Shown: positions 15,689-24,620 of the stretch, piece after piece
Layout of the letters: every line of letters starts with the position of its first letter
How positions within the stretch are numbered: the first letter of the stretch is position 1
Source of the DNA: Planctomycetota bacterium
GTDB taxonomy: Bacteria > Planctomycetota > B15-G4
Direction of reading: 5' to 3'
DNA length: 64,000 nt
Assembly (NCBI GenBank): GCA_029259715.1
Contig: JAJDEP010000016.1
Coordinates: forward strand, 186,001-250,000
Translations under genes and position numbers: made by a program
Notes under the pieces: generated by a model
Seen by the model: only the letters and a program-made list of their open reading frames with translations
Database searches by the model: none
Told to the model about the DNA's origin: nothing

Positions 15689-16942
15689 ATGCAGCGCGAC
15701 TCCTTCCTGTCCGACGATGTCCCGCCCATGGGCATCTACGAGACCCTGTACGCCTTCCGCGACAGCTTCGGGCAGTTCATGGGGACGCAGGGCACGCACC
15801 CCTGGTCGCAGGGCTTCCCGTTGACGACGCAACTGAAAGGCGGACCGCCGCTGCCGGCCAGCGTCGACGTCACCTGGGAGGACCGCTTCTACCCCAAGGC
15901 GTGGGGCCACCCGCGCCTGCGCGACGCCATCGCCGAGCACTACAACTCCTTCTACGGCTCGAGCATCGCGCCCGAGAACGTGATGGTCTTCGCGGGCGGG
16001 CGACCGGGGCTCTACACCGTGCTCGCGTTCCTCAAGCGTCACGTCGAGGTGCGCATCGGCAACGCCGAGTGGCCGGCCTACCTCGACATCATGACGCAGA
16101 CGGACACGAGCTGGCGCGTCGTCCCCTTCACCGAGGAGAACGGCTTCCACCCGCCCAACGCGGCCTACTTCGACCGCACCGGCCTCAACGCGAAGACGCA
16201 CCTGCTGCCGATCATCTCCAACCCGGGCAACCCGACGGGCCACACCCGGGCGGGCGCCGAGCTGGAGGAGCTGGTCGCGCTGGCGGAGCAGCCCGGCCAT
16301 GGCATCCTGCTCGACGAGGCCTACGAGATGTTCCACGCGTCCAAGGGTGTCAGCGGCATCCGCTACGTCCGCGACCTCGATGAGAGCAACGTGTTCCTGG
16401 CGGGGGCGTGCACCAAGGGTCTGCAGTGTCCGGGCATCCGCATCGGGTGGATCATCGCCAGCCGCAAGAACGTCGAGACCCTCTCCAACTACTCGAGCTT
16501 CGGCATGGGCGGCGTGAGCCACCCCTCGCAGCTGTATGCCGTCGAGCTGCTCGAGCCGGGGCGCGTCGCCCGGGCCCGCGAGGCGGTGGCGAGCCACTAC
16601 GGCATGCAGCGCGCGCGCTACGGCGAGGCCTTCGCCAACATGGGGCTGCACGTCGCCACCGGCGACGGCGGCTTCTACCACTGGATGAAGCTGCCCGAGG
16701 GCCTCAACGCCGGCGAGCTGAATCGGCGCCTGTTCAAGCACGGCGCCGCCATCCTCGAGGGCATCGACTGCGACATGGCCCGACCGCACGCCAAGGACCC
16801 GGACTACGTGTCGCCCTACGACGCGTGGTTCCGCTTCTCCTTCGGGCCGCTGCTGCCCGAGACCTTTGAGTCCGACGTCGCGCTGTTCGGCCAGGTGTTG
16901 GAGCAGTACCGGGCCGACGTGGCCGCGGGACGGGCGGGCTGA
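15689..16942 (+). CDS. PLP-dependent class I/II aminotransferase
   Basis: A 417-residue fold-type I aminotransferase. Landmarks are FAGGRPGLYTVL (cofactor phosphate site), SNPGNPTGHTR with the conserved Asn, LLDEAYEMFH with Asp and Tyr, and the Schiff-base Lys243 in GACTKGLQCPGIRIGW. RFSFGP near the C-terminus carries the carboxylate-binding Arg. ATG 15689 is 12 residues before conserved sequence. Substrate cannot be assigned; it stands alone, 27 bp before a DUF2200 gene. Confidence 0.87.
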   Translation: MQRDSFLSDDVPPMGIYETLYAFRDSFGQFMGTQGTHPWSQGFPLTTQLKGGPPLPASVDVTWEDRFYPKAWGHPRLRDAIAEHYNSFYGSSIAPENVMVFAGGRPGLYTVLAFLKRHVEVRIGNAEWPAYLDIMTQTDTSWRVVPFTEENGFHPPNAAYFDRTGLNAKTHLLPIISNPGNPTGHTRAGAELEELVALAEQPGHGILLDEAYEMFHASKGVSGIRYVRDLDESNVFLAGACTKGLQCPGIRIGWIIASRKNVETLSNYSSFGMGGVSHPSQLYAVELLEPGRVARAREAVASHYGMQRARYGEAFANMGLHVATGDGGFYHWMKLPEGLNAGELNRRLFKHGAAILEGIDCDMARPHAKDPDYVSPYDAWFRFSFGPLLPETFESDVALFGQVLEQYRADVAAGRAG

Positions 16943-16969
16943 CATCACACAAACGCTGAGGAGCCAGAC

Positions 16970-17335
16970 ATGACGACCACTCCCGAACACGACAAGCGCG
17001 TCGCCGAGTTGACCTTCGCCGCGATCTACCCGCTCTACGTCCACAAGGTCGAGAGGAAGGGCCGCACCGAGAAGGAGCTGCGCCAGGTCATCACCTGGCT
17101 GACCGGCTACAACTGGAAGGACATGCAGCGCCTGATCCGGCAGAAGGCGACGTTCAAGGAGTTCTTCGCGGGCGCCGATCTCAACCCGAAGGCGAAGCTG
17201 ATCAAGGGCACGATCTGCGGCTACCGGATCGAGGAGATCAAGACGCGGCTGACGAAGCAGTGCCGCTACCTCGACAAGCTGGTGGAGGAGCTCGCCCGGG
17301 GACGCAAGATGGAGAAGATCTTGCGGGAGTCCTAG
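16970..17335 (+). CDS. DUF2200 protein
   Basis: A 121-residue protein matching DUF2200 along its whole length: MTFAxxYPLYVxKVExKGRT-type opening (LTFAAIYPLYVHKVERKGRT), the ITWLTGYN core, NPKAKLIKGTICGYRIEEI and the YLDKLVEELARGRKMEKILR ending. The family is widespread and uncharacterised. GAGGAG 8 bp before ATG 16970 supports the start. Confidence 0.9.
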   Translation: MTTTPEHDKRVAELTFAAIYPLYVHKVERKGRTEKELRQVITWLTGYNWKDMQRLIRQKATFKEFFAGADLNPKAKLIKGTICGYRIEEIKTRLTKQCRYLDKLVEELARGRKMEKILRES

Positions 17336-17342
17336 TGGGCGC

Positions 17343-17406
17343 GTGACGACGGGCTCCAGCCGACCGCCGCTGATGCACCCGCGTCAGATCGAGTTCGCCG
17401 TTGGGC
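17343..17406 (+). repeat. Possible degenerate attC
   Basis: The spacer between two small genes contains CTCCAGCCGACCGCCGCTGATG (a weak inner palindrome, 17354-17375) and ends in GTTGGGC (17400-17406), which fits GTTRRRY. The left core is not recognisable. Offered only because of the array nearby. Confidence 0.25.
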
Positions 17407-17422
17407 CGACAGGGAGACATCG

Positions 17423-17824
17423 ATGGCGCCGCGCAAGCCGGCCGGCTGCACCGCGAGTGACTTCCAGCGCCTCGCGCTGAGCCTCGAGGGGGCCGAGGAA
17501 GGCCAGCATCAGGGCGCCGTCGACTTCCGGGTCGGGGGCCGGATCTTCGCGACGCTCGCGTCGCAAGCCGAGGGATTCGGCAACCTGGTGCTGACCCCCG
17601 AGGAGCAGGCCGCCTTCTGCGACGAGCTGCCGGACGTGTTCCGGCCCATCGCCGGCGGCTGGGGGCGCAAGGGCATGACGCACATCGTGCTGGCCCAGGC
17701 CGACGAGGACGTGCTGCGCGGCGCACTGCGGACGGCGTGGCAGCTGCGGATCGAGGCCAACGCACGGACCAAGGCGCGGACCAGGTCGCGACGCAAGCAG
17801 ACGCGCAAGCGCTCGGATCCCTGA
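17423..17824 (+). CDS. MmcQ/YjbR-family protein
   Basis: A 133-residue single-domain protein of the MmcQ/YjbR fold (double-wing DNA-binding-like, function unproven). Family landmarks are FQRLALSLEGAEEGQHQGAVDFRVGGRIFATL, the LTPEEQAAF segment and GWGRKGMTHIVLAQADEDVL. The last 20 residues are a basic Arg/Lys-rich tail. Start ATG 17423 follows a GGGAGA site. No functional neighbour is evident. Confidence 0.8.
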   Translation: MAPRKPAGCTASDFQRLALSLEGAEEGQHQGAVDFRVGGRIFATLASQAEGFGNLVLTPEEQAAFCDELPDVFRPIAGGWGRKGMTHIVLAQADEDVLRGALRTAWQLRIEANARTKARTRSRRKQTRKRSDP

Positions 17825-17998
17825 TGGGCGCGGAAGGCGCGGCCGAGGCGCGCGGGCGTCCATGCGCCGCCGGGTCACGAGGACACCTTCGGCACCCATC
17901 CACGCTGCCTGCCGTTGGTCGCCGACCATCGGTACATGCACCGCGGCCAGTCGGCGATGACCGGGACCAGCCCCAGCGCGTGCGAACCGGGTGACGGC

Positions 17999-18286
17999 TC
18001 AGGCTTCGGACGAATGGCGCTGCTTGACCTCCTTGTAGACCTTGCGCAGGGTCTCCCATCCGGCCTCGAGCGCCTCGGTGCTCGCATCCCATTCGGTGGC
18101 GGCCGATTGCTTGAGCTCGCCGAGCCGCCGACTCGCGCGACCGTAGGCATGGTCGAAGTCGCGCAAGGCCTGCTCGCGCTTCTCGCGCAACTCGAGTTTG
18201 GCGAGGCTCGCCTTGACGCGCATCTGTTCGAGGTCGCTGCGCCACTCGCTCAGTTCGTCCTTCATCTCCTGCTTCCAGTCACCCAT
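17999..18286 (-). CDS. Small coiled-coil protein
   Basis: A 95-residue, highly charged helical protein beginning MGDWKQEMKDELSEW, predicted to form one long coiled coil for most of its length. The ATG at 18286 has AAGGAG 7 bp upstream; longer in-frame starts lack this. It resembles small stress-response-type coiled-coil proteins (sll1863-like) found in many bacteria, but no function is known. About 170 bp without a convincing gene separates it from the YjbR gene. Confidence 0.72.
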   Translation of the reverse strand: MGDWKQEMKDELSEWRSDLEQMRVKASLAKLELREKREQALRDFDHAYGRASRRLGELKQSAATEWDASTEALEAGWETLRKVYKEVKQRHSSEA

Positions 18287-18492
18287 TTGATGCTCCTTGC
18301 CATGGTCGTGGGCGGTCGAGCATGACTCGCCGGTCTCGATCCTGCCAGAAGTTGCGGCCGCGGCTCCTGCCTCACGAGGGGCCGTCCTCAACGGGCGAGT
18401 CCCCGCCGACCGGCTCTGCTTTGCAGCCGTGCTGGGTAAGATGCCGCTCCGGGCCGGCGCAGGCGCGTCGGCTGCACCTCGAGAGACCCGCC

Positions 18493-18810
18493 ATGACCGG
18501 GCCCCTGCTCACCTCGCCGCAGAGCTGGTTCGGGCCCGGCAAGCGGTCCTTCGCCCTCAGGCTCCGCGCCGACTCGCGGCTCGCGGCTTTCGCGGACGAC
18601 TTCGAGCGGTGGACCGTCGTCGTGCTCGACCACGACGGACACGAGGTCCACGGTGAGCACGTGACGGCCAAGACCGTGCGCAGGATCCTGGCCCGGGACG
18701 ACCCTCAGCTCACGATCCGGTACCGCGCACGGGCGCGAGCAGCGAGCTGGAGGGTGGAGCTGCACAGCGCCGAACAGGGGCTGCTGTCGACCCTCACCGG
18801 CGCCTGCTGA
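18493..18810 (+). CDS. Small hypothetical protein
   Basis: A 105-residue soluble protein starting at ATG 18493. It has a beta-rich core (RWTVVVLDHDGHEVHGEHVTA) and a basic second half. Nothing in it is recognised. The ribosome site is poor, and the assignment rests on codon-position bias and the clean gap between flanking minus-strand genes. Confidence 0.45.
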   Translation: MTGPLLTSPQSWFGPGKRSFALRLRADSRLAAFADDFERWTVVVLDHDGHEVHGEHVTAKTVRRILARDDPQLTIRYRARARAASWRVELHSAEQGLLSTLTGAC

Positions 18811-18834
18811 ACACCGGTCGCGAGACGACGGCGT

Positions 18835-19461
18835 TCAGGCGGTCGAGATGCCGATGGACTCGAACTTGAAGTCGAAGTGGTCGATCTCGCGCTGATACCT
18901 CTCGCCGATCATCGCCCGTGAGCGGTCGTCGTAGTAGAGCGAGTAGTGGTGGTGGCGGCGGGCGTTCCAGTGCCGCAGGCGCGGCCGCTCGATCCCGGCC
19001 GCCCGGCACAACGCCGCGAAGTCACTCTCGATGGACTCGAACCGGCCGATGAAGTCCATGGCAACCCGGCCGTCCACCGTGATCCAGTCCAGCAGGTCGG
19101 GCCGGATGAAGAGGTTCAGCTCGCGGGGTGGTGTCGCCTCGAAGTCGCCCGCAATCCAGTCCGCAAAGGTGACCGGGAGTCCGCGGATCTCGCGCAGCCA
19201 GGAGTACGCGGAGACGATGCGGTCCCAGGGATTGCGGACGAAGCACGCCTTGAAGTAGCTGTCAAAGCGTTCGGGGAAGCTCCGCTGCAGCAGGCTCGCC
19301 GGCAGATGCGGTTCGGTCTCCGCCTCCACCGTGTCGACCTCGAAGGGCGCGTCGATGAGGCCGCGTCTTTGCCAGCGGGGCACCGAGAACGCGCGCTCGA
19401 CGCTGTTGCCGCCCGTCTTGGGGATGTGGATGTAGATGAGCTTCTGGTCGTCGAGGATCAT
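18835..19461 (-). CDS. Sulfotransferase family 2-type protein
   Basis: A 208-residue protein of the sulfotransferase-2 (carbohydrate sulfotransferase) type. The 5'-phosphosulfate motif is HIPKTGGNS (about 13-21) and the 3'-phosphate motif is VRNPWDRIVSAY (about 78-89). The ATG at 19461 gives the usual short lead before IYIHIPKTGG; an upstream in-frame ATG at 19518 would add an unneeded basic tail. Such enzymes modify exported polysaccharides or host-like glycans; the acceptor is unknown. Confidence 0.83.
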   Translation of the reverse strand: MILDDQKLIYIHIPKTGGNSVERAFSVPRWQRRGLIDAPFEVDTVEAETEPHLPASLLQRSFPERFDSYFKACFVRNPWDRIVSAYSWLREIRGLPVTFADWIAGDFEATPPRELNLFIRPDLLDWITVDGRVAMDFIGRFESIESDFAALCRAAGIERPRLRHWNARRHHHYSLYYDDRSRAMIGERYQREIDHFDFKFESIGISTA

Positions 19462-19708
19462 GAGAAGGGGCGCTCTCGTCCTCCGGATTCGTGCCAGGGT
19501 CCTCGAACCGGACAGCATGGTAGCGGCCCCCCGGGGTACTCTCGGCGGATTCCCGGAGTGCGTGCGGGTGGGCGCTGCGATTCGTCCCCGTGCTCGGCTC
19601 GGTGGTCGGCCCGGTGGTGATCGGTGCGCCGCTCATGTGGTGGCGGATCGCCCGCAGGGAACGGGAGCTGAGCCGACGGTGACCGGCCTGAAGGAGCGAG
19701 AGATACGC

Positions 19709-21295
19709 ATGTTTATGACGGCTTCGCTCCGACTGCTCCTGGCCGCCGTGCTCTGTGCCGGTACGCTCCTCGCGAGTCCCGCCTCCGCGAGCGCCGCCTC
19801 CGCGAGCGCCGCCCTCGCGAGCGCCGCCCTCGCGAGTCCCGCGCTCGGCGACGACGACGAACCCGCCACCGCGCTCGAGCTTCTCGAGCCTCACGGCCTG
19901 GAGACTTTCCCGTCCCTCACCGTCGAGGCGTTGCAGATCTTCCTCGAGCTCGAGGGCGCGTACGGCCGCGGTGAGTACGCCGAGTGTCGTCGCCGACTCG
20001 ACGCCTTCTGGGAAGCGCACCCGCCGGCGAGCGCGGCGTGGCGTCCGAGCAGCGCGCCCGACAGCCCGGTCTTCGTCGGGTCGCCGCCGTGCTACTACGC
20101 GCTGCGCATGCTCGACGAGTGCATCGACTGGCGCCTGGCTGAGGCTCGGGCTGAGGCCGAGCACGAGCCCGAAGACGGGGCTGAGTCCACAACCCGGGAG
20201 GTGCGGCTCACCGTCGTCCTCGTCGGGCGCGGCAAGGGCCTCGAGCCGCGCAGCTGGAAGGACCTCGAGCGCGGCAAGGGCAAGCGGCGCACCGCCCGCC
20301 TCGCCCCGGAGCTGCTCGCGGACGATCACGCGGTCATCCGCGAGTCCCTCGCGCTGTTCACCGAGTACGTGGCAGCGATGACGGCCGGCCGGCTGCGCGT
20401 CGTGACGACGATCGAGCATCTCGCGAAGCTCGAAGTCCCGCTCGCCGTCCGGGCGGAGGAGCGGCGGCATGCGGGCCTGGGCGAGTCCGCGACACCGCTG
20501 ATCTGGTCCGCGCTCGATGCAGGGACGCAGGCGGCGACGGACTGGTGGTGGGTGCTCTACCCCTCAGCCGTGCCCGAGCAGCACGAGGACTTCGAGACCA
20601 CCGAGTTCATCACCGGTGGCATGGGTGTGGGGCCCGACGGCCTCTCGCCCTGCTTCCTCGTCGACGACCGCTGGCTGCTGCGCAAACCGCCGCATCTCGG
20701 CCAGGGGGCGTACACCTCGATCGAGCGCCGCGCCTACCTGCCGCAGTGGCTGCAACACGAGTTCTTCCACCACCTCTTCCGCACCTGGCCCGGGTTCGCG
20801 CTCGAGGCCGAGGGCCACCAGTGGTTCGACCGCTCGAAGTGGCCGCGCGACTTCGAGGGGACCTACGAGCCCGACTACTATCGCGAGGCGCTGCATCGGC
20901 GACTGCGCACGCAGGCCGAGCCGCCGCTGCACATCGCCCTGCGCTACCGGCGCGCCGGACCGGAGGTCTGGGCGCGCATCGACGTGGGCGAAATCGCCGG
21001 TCGCTACGTGCACGATCCCACCGAGAACGAGTGGCACGTGGGGGAGATCGTCGTCGAGGGGCGCGGCAAGCGCGCGCGCATGAGGTGGACGAACACGGCC
21101 GGCGTCGCGTGGTCGCTCGAGCCGGATCTCGCGGCCGGGCTCCTGCGCTGCGGCCCGGACAGCCCCTACGCCGATGACCCGCGCGCCGGGTCGACCGACT
21201 TCACGCTCGTGCTCGCGCGCGACGCCGAGGGCGACTGGCTCCCCCGCGTCACCGGTTTCCGCTTCCTGGGCGATTTGTACGTCCGGCAGCGCTGA
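19709..21295 (+). CDS. Exported protein with HExxH-like metal site
   Basis: A 528-residue exported protein. ATG 19709 starts a signal sequence of about 25 residues, then a low-complexity Ala/Ser stretch encoded by five 15-bp repeats. A central segment LQHEFFHHLFRTWPGF contains HEFFH, fitting the HExxH zinc-protease signature, followed 16 residues on by EAEGHQW, which could supply the third ligand. The C-terminal 150 residues look all-beta. I cannot match it to a named peptidase family, so metalloprotease activity is inference. AAGGAG lies 13 bp before the ATG, rather far. Confidence 0.65.
   Translation: MFMTASLRLLLAAVLCAGTLLASPASASAASASAALASAALASPALGDDDEPATALELLEPHGLETFPSLTVEALQIFLELEGAYGRGEYAECRRRLDAFWEAHPPASAAWRPSSAPDSPVFVGSPPCYYALRMLDECIDWRLAEARAEAEHEPEDGAESTTREVRLTVVLVGRGKGLEPRSWKDLERGKGKRRTARLAPELLADDHAVIRESLALFTEYVAAMTAGRLRVVTTIEHLAKLEVPLAVRAEERRHAGLGESATPLIWSALDAGTQAATDWWWVLYPSAVPEQHEDFETTEFITGGMGVGPDGLSPCFLVDDRWLLRKPPHLGQGAYTSIERRAYLPQWLQHEFFHHLFRTWPGFALEAEGHQWFDRSKWPRDFEGTYEPDYYREALHRRLRTQAEPPLHIALRYRRAGPEVWARIDVGEIAGRYVHDPTENEWHVGEIVVEGRGKRARMRWTNTAGVAWSLEPDLAAGLLRCGPDSPYADDPRAGSTDFTLVLARDAEGDWLPRVTGFRFLGDLYVRQR
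19768..19842 (+). repeat. Five tandem 15-bp units in a coding region
   Basis: Units of the form CTCCGCGAGCGCCGC (with CCTCGCGAGTCCCGC variants at both ends) repeat five times and encode an SASAA/LASPA-type linker just after the signal peptide. The third, central and outer copies differ by a few bases. Length variation between strains is likely. Confidence 0.85.
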
Positions 21296-21370
21296 TGCCG
21301 GTTGCGGTCGGCGGTGACGCGGGGGGGCCTCCACCCGCCGAGCCTGGCCCCACACCCGCTGCCCCGGCCT

Positions 21371-21910
21371 CTAACCCCGCCGCACGTACTTGATTTGCAG
21401 CGTGTCGCCCAGCGGCGCCGCGCGGGCGATGGCCATGCGCGGGCGGGCGTCGCCCTGGTAGAGCGCGATGCCCTTGCCGAGCAATGTCGGGACGAGGGTG
21501 AGGATCATCTCGTCCACGAGGTCGGCGTCGAGGGCCTGGGTGATCAGGTCGCCGCCGTCGAGGTAGACGTCGGCGCCGTTCGCGGCGTCTTGGGCCTGTC
21601 GGCACAGCGCGCGGATGTCGCCGGACGCCGGCCGGACGGTGGGGGGCGCGTCGGTCAGCGGCCGGTGCGTCGCGACGAGGACGGGAAGTTCGCCGTAGGG
21701 CCAGTCGACGCCGAAGCCCTGCACCACGTCGAAGGTGCGCCGGCCCATCAACAGCGCGCCGGTCATGTCCATCAACTCGGCGAAGCTCAGCGTGTCGGGG
21801 GCCCCTTCCGGGGGTGGATCAGCATCGTCGAGCCAGGTGAGGTCGTCGTTCTCGCCCGCGAGGAATCCGTCCATCGAGATGGCCGAGTAGATGCGGATGA
21901 TTCCTGACAT
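21371..21910 (-). CDS. RibD C-terminal/dihydrofolate reductase-like protein
   Basis: A 179-residue reductase-fold protein of the RibD-C/DHFR-like family. Landmarks are YSAISMDGFLAG at the N-terminus, MGRRTFDVV (about 55-63), VYLDGGDLITQAL (about 113-125) and LTLVPTLLGKGIALY near the end, the usual NADPH-binding frame. GGAGGAG 6 bp before ATG 21910 fixes the start. Such stand-alone proteins are widespread and mostly uncharacterised. Two separate pieces of a second copy survive at 12969-13040, which ties this gene family to the cassette-like region. Confidence 0.85.
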   Translation of the reverse strand: MSGIIRIYSAISMDGFLAGENDDLTWLDDADPPPEGAPDTLSFAELMDMTGALLMGRRTFDVVQGFGVDWPYGELPVLVATHRPLTDAPPTVRPASGDIRALCRQAQDAANGADVYLDGGDLITQALDADLVDEMILTLVPTLLGKGIALYQGDARPRMAIARAAPLGDTLQIKYVRRG

Positions 21911-22051
21911 GGTCACTCCTCCGGTTCGGCGTGCGGGGGGCCTGCAGAGTCTACCGCGCCCGGCGGCCGGGCCTCGACGCCCGCGTACCGTCACACATCG
22001 GTGCAAGCGCCCAGACGTAGGATGGCCGGCACACCGCCGAGGAGGAGGTCC

Positions 22052-22684
22052 ATGAGCAAGTCCATGTCGACAAGCGGCATCGCCCGCGAGATCAAGCGCA
22101 CCACCGCGCGCCTCACGACGCTGTCACTCACGCTGATCGCAGCCGTCGCGCTCACCGGCTGCATCCCGACCCACGAGCACCCGCTCAGCGAGCCGGGCGC
22201 GTCCGTCGACCCGGGCCTGCTCGGCGCGTGGAGCTGGCAGGAGCGGGAGGGCCCGTGCTACGCGCACATCGGCGTCGACGGCGAGACGGTGCGCATCGTC
22301 ACGGTGAAGCTCGACAAGCGCGGCCGCCAGGAAGTGACGGTCGTCGAGGGCCACCCGACCGAGGTCGCCGGCACGACCTACCTCAACCTGCGCATGACCT
22401 ACCAGTCGAAGGTCGACGCCGACGGGCCGCCGGTGAGCAGCTGGCTGATCGTGCGCGTGCGCCTCGACGGCGACGCCCTGTCCCTCGACTTCCTCAAGGA
22501 CAAGCTCGTCACCGCGGCCATCGAGCGGGGAGAGTTGGAGAGCGAGCTGCAGCCTTCGGGCAAGCTGGGCGTCGGCACCCACGTCACCGCCAGCCCCGAG
22601 GCCATGCGCGCCTTCCTCGCCGAACACGGCGACGAGCTGTTCTACATGCGCCCGGACCCGCTGCGTCGGCTGCCGGCACCCTGA
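22052..22684 (+). CDS. Hypothetical lipoprotein
   Basis: A 210-residue lipoprotein with a lipobox (LTGC, about residue 37) after a basic N-terminus. ATG 22052 has GGAGGAGG 4 bp upstream. The mature part contains GAWSWQEREGPCYAHIGVDGETVRIV, which resembles lipocalin-like domains in lipoproteins with a LxGxW-type first strand. No closer assignment. It lies 12 bp before a DUF3303-like gene and may share its transcript. Confidence 0.65.
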   Translation: MSKSMSTSGIAREIKRTTARLTTLSLTLIAAVALTGCIPTHEHPLSEPGASVDPGLLGAWSWQEREGPCYAHIGVDGETVRIVTVKLDKRGRQEVTVVEGHPTEVAGTTYLNLRMTYQSKVDADGPPVSSWLIVRVRLDGDALSLDFLKDKLVTAAIERGELESELQPSGKLGVGTHVTASPEAMRAFLAEHGDELFYMRPDPLRRLPAP

Positions 22685-22696
22685 GGGGAGGAGCCC

Positions 22697-22963
22697 ATGC
22701 TCTACATGGTGATCGAGACGTTCCCCGAGGGCGGCGCTCCGGACGTCTACCGGCGCTTCCGCGATCACGGGCGTATGGCGCCGGCGGGCCTGCACTACGT
22801 CTCGTCGTGGGTCGACCTCGACTTCCGGCGCTGCTTCCAGGTGATGGAGACCGACGACGTCGCCCTGCTGCACGAGTGGATGGCCAAGTGGTCCGACCTG
22901 ATGGAGTTCGAGGTCGTCCCGGTGCGCACGTCCGCCGAGGCCGTCGAGGCGATCACGCTCTAG
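22697..22963 (+). CDS. DUF3303-like protein
   Basis: An 88-residue ferredoxin-fold protein of the DUF3303 type: MLYMVIETFPEGGAPDVYRRF, then GLHYVSSWVDLDFRRCFQVMETDDVALLHEW and FEVVPVRTSAEA. GGGGAGGAG 4 bp before ATG 22697 is strong. The family is uncharacterised. Confidence 0.82.
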   Translation: MLYMVIETFPEGGAPDVYRRFRDHGRMAPAGLHYVSSWVDLDFRRCFQVMETDDVALLHEWMAKWSDLMEFEVVPVRTSAEAVEAITL

Positions 22964-23086
22964 CCGTCGTGGCGCGTTCACCACGGCCGATGCGCCGGGT
23001 CCACCGGAGCCCAATCGAGACCCCGCCGTGTGACCGGAGACCTGGCCCGGCACCCAAGCCGCCTCGCACCTCGAGAGGACACACCC

Positions 23087-23320
23087 GTGAGCGGCCCCAT
23101 CCAACTCTTCAACCTCGTGGGCACGCTCGACCTCGTCAACGCCGTCAGCATGGGCGTCATGAACGACGCGGCCTCCGGCATGGGCGCCACCTTCTGGATC
23201 CCCTCGGTGATCGTCCCCGCGCTGCTGGTGACGCACGCGCTGATGTTCCTGCTGCTCGTGCGCGAGGGCCGTGCGGCCGGTAGCGCCACGGAGCCCGCCT
23301 CGGCTGGCGTCGTCCGCTAG
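23087..23320 (+). CDS. Small membrane protein, possibly 5'-truncated
   Basis: A 77-residue protein with two membrane segments (about 6-20 and 35-56). The GTG at 23087 has GAGAGGA 8 bp upstream and starts MSGPIQLFNLVGTLDLVNA. An upstream in-frame ATG at 23030 gives a non-membrane, Arg/Pro-rich lead and was not used. It may be a complete short protein or the surviving end of a larger membrane protein. Confidence 0.55.
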   Translation: MSGPIQLFNLVGTLDLVNAVSMGVMNDAASGMGATFWIPSVIVPALLVTHALMFLLLVREGRAAGSATEPASAGVVR

Positions 23321-23446
23321 GATGGGGACTGTCCCGTGACCACGGGAACGGGGGCGAAGGCCAGTCGAGCTTCTTCGCCTCCTTCGCCGGCAAGAGGGGC
23401 GGAAGTGAGTAGGCACTGACGGGCCCGACATCCGCAGGATGCAGGC

Positions 23447-24277
23447 ATGATCGAATCGGATGACCCCGGTGGCACCGCGGAACCGCGCTTCAGCGACGCC
23501 TACGCGCCGCCGGAGATCGCCCGCCGGGTTGAGAGCCTGGGTGTCACGAAAGCGCACGGCGACACCGTCACGCTGTTCGTGCTCGCGGTCCTGGCCGGCG
23601 CGTTCATCTCGCTCGGCGCGATCTTCTACACGGTGGTCGTCACGAACACGGGCCTCGGCTTCGGCGTGACGCGCTTGCTCGGCGGGTTGAGCTTCTGCCT
23701 CGGTCTGGTCCTGGTCGTGATTGCCGGGGCCGAGCTGTTCACGGGCAACAACCTGATCGCCATGGCCTGGGCCAGCGGCCGGATCCGCACCCGTGTGCTC
23801 CTGCGGAGCTGGGTCATCGTCTACGTCGGCAACGTGGTGGGCTGCCTGGGGACGGTGGTGCTCGTGGTGTGGAGCGGCATCGCCGGTTTGGGGGACGGCG
23901 CCGTGGGCGAGACGGCGATCGCCATCGCGCGCACCAAGGCCGAGCTGACCCTCGGCGAGGCTTTCGTCCGCGGCATCCTGTGTAACGCCCTCGTGTGCCT
24001 GGCCGTGTGGCTGACCATCGGCGCGCGCAGCGTGACCGACAAGACCCTGGCCATCGTCTTCCCCATCACGGCCTTCGTGGCCCTCGGGTGCGAGCACTCA
24101 ATCGCGAACTGGTTCTTCCTGCCCTACGGCATCGCGCTGGACAGCCAGGGTGTCGTGCCGATCGCCGGCGCTGTCCGGAACATCGAGGTCGTGAGCGCCG
24201 GCAACATCGTCGGCGGAACTCTGCTGGTGGCCGGCGTGTATTGGGTCGCCTACCTGCGCGGAAACCGGGCGAACTGA
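23447..24277 (+). CDS. Formate/nitrite transporter (FNT) family channel
   Basis: A 276-residue channel with six predicted membrane segments, conducting small monovalent anions such as formate, nitrite or hydrosulfide. Family signatures seen are GAELFTGNN in the third segment region and GCEHSIANWFFLP, which includes the conserved central histidine. The N-terminal 40 residues are a cytoplasmic lead with PPEIARRVESLGVTKA, typical of FNT. The anion carried cannot be told. A three-helix protein gene follows 2 bp after the stop, suggesting coupling. Confidence 0.92.
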   Translation: MIESDDPGGTAEPRFSDAYAPPEIARRVESLGVTKAHGDTVTLFVLAVLAGAFISLGAIFYTVVVTNTGLGFGVTRLLGGLSFCLGLVLVVIAGAELFTGNNLIAMAWASGRIRTRVLLRSWVIVYVGNVVGCLGTVVLVVWSGIAGLGDGAVGETAIAIARTKAELTLGEAFVRGILCNALVCLAVWLTIGARSVTDKTLAIVFPITAFVALGCEHSIANWFFLPYGIALDSQGVVPIAGAVRNIEVVSAGNIVGGTLLVAGVYWVAYLRGNRAN

Positions 24278-24279
24278 GC

Positions 24280-24585
24280 GTGCCCGAGCCCACGACCCGC
24301 GACCGTCTCGCCTTCGCCGGCTGGGTGTTCGTGTTCGCGTCGGGGTGGTCGCTGCTGCTGGCGATGTTTTACTTCAACAATGTCGAGCACAGCGAGCGCG
24401 GGCTCGGCGCCATCGTGACCTGGTTCGTCAGCCAGCCGGCGATGGTGCTCCTGTCGGCGGCCACGATGAGAGTGGCGCCGTGGTCTCTCGACCGTGCGAC
24501 GAAACTCGGGCAGCTGGGTGTGCTGTTGTCGCTGGCCTCCGTGGTGGCCGTGTTGAGCGCAGCGTTGACGTTCCTGATCGCGTGA
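24280..24585 (+). CDS. Small membrane protein coupled to the FNT gene
   Basis: A 101-residue protein with three predicted membrane helices (about 9-30, 43-60 and 74-98). The GTG start is 2 bp after the FNT stop codon, so translation is probably coupled. The family is not recognised. A role alongside the channel is inferred only from this arrangement. Confidence 0.65.
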   Translation: MPEPTTRDRLAFAGWVFVFASGWSLLLAMFYFNNVEHSERGLGAIVTWFVSQPAMVLLSAATMRVAPWSLDRATKLGQLGVLLSLASVVAVLSAALTFLIA

Positions 24586-24620
24586 GTCGCGACCTGCATG
24601 GTGGCAGCGTGATCAAACGG

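Noticed and set aside
17875-17998. Minus-strand segment ending WPRCMYRWSATNGRQRGWVPKVSS
   Set aside because: It looks protein-like at its end but has no supported start and overlaps nothing recognisable; possibly a relic, not called.
19524-19682. Hydrophobic segment FVPVLGSVVGPVVIGAPLMWW before the 19709 gene
   Set aside because: It reads like the tail of a membrane protein, but there is no start codon and the frame closes at 19521. It may be another gene relic; evidence is too thin to list.
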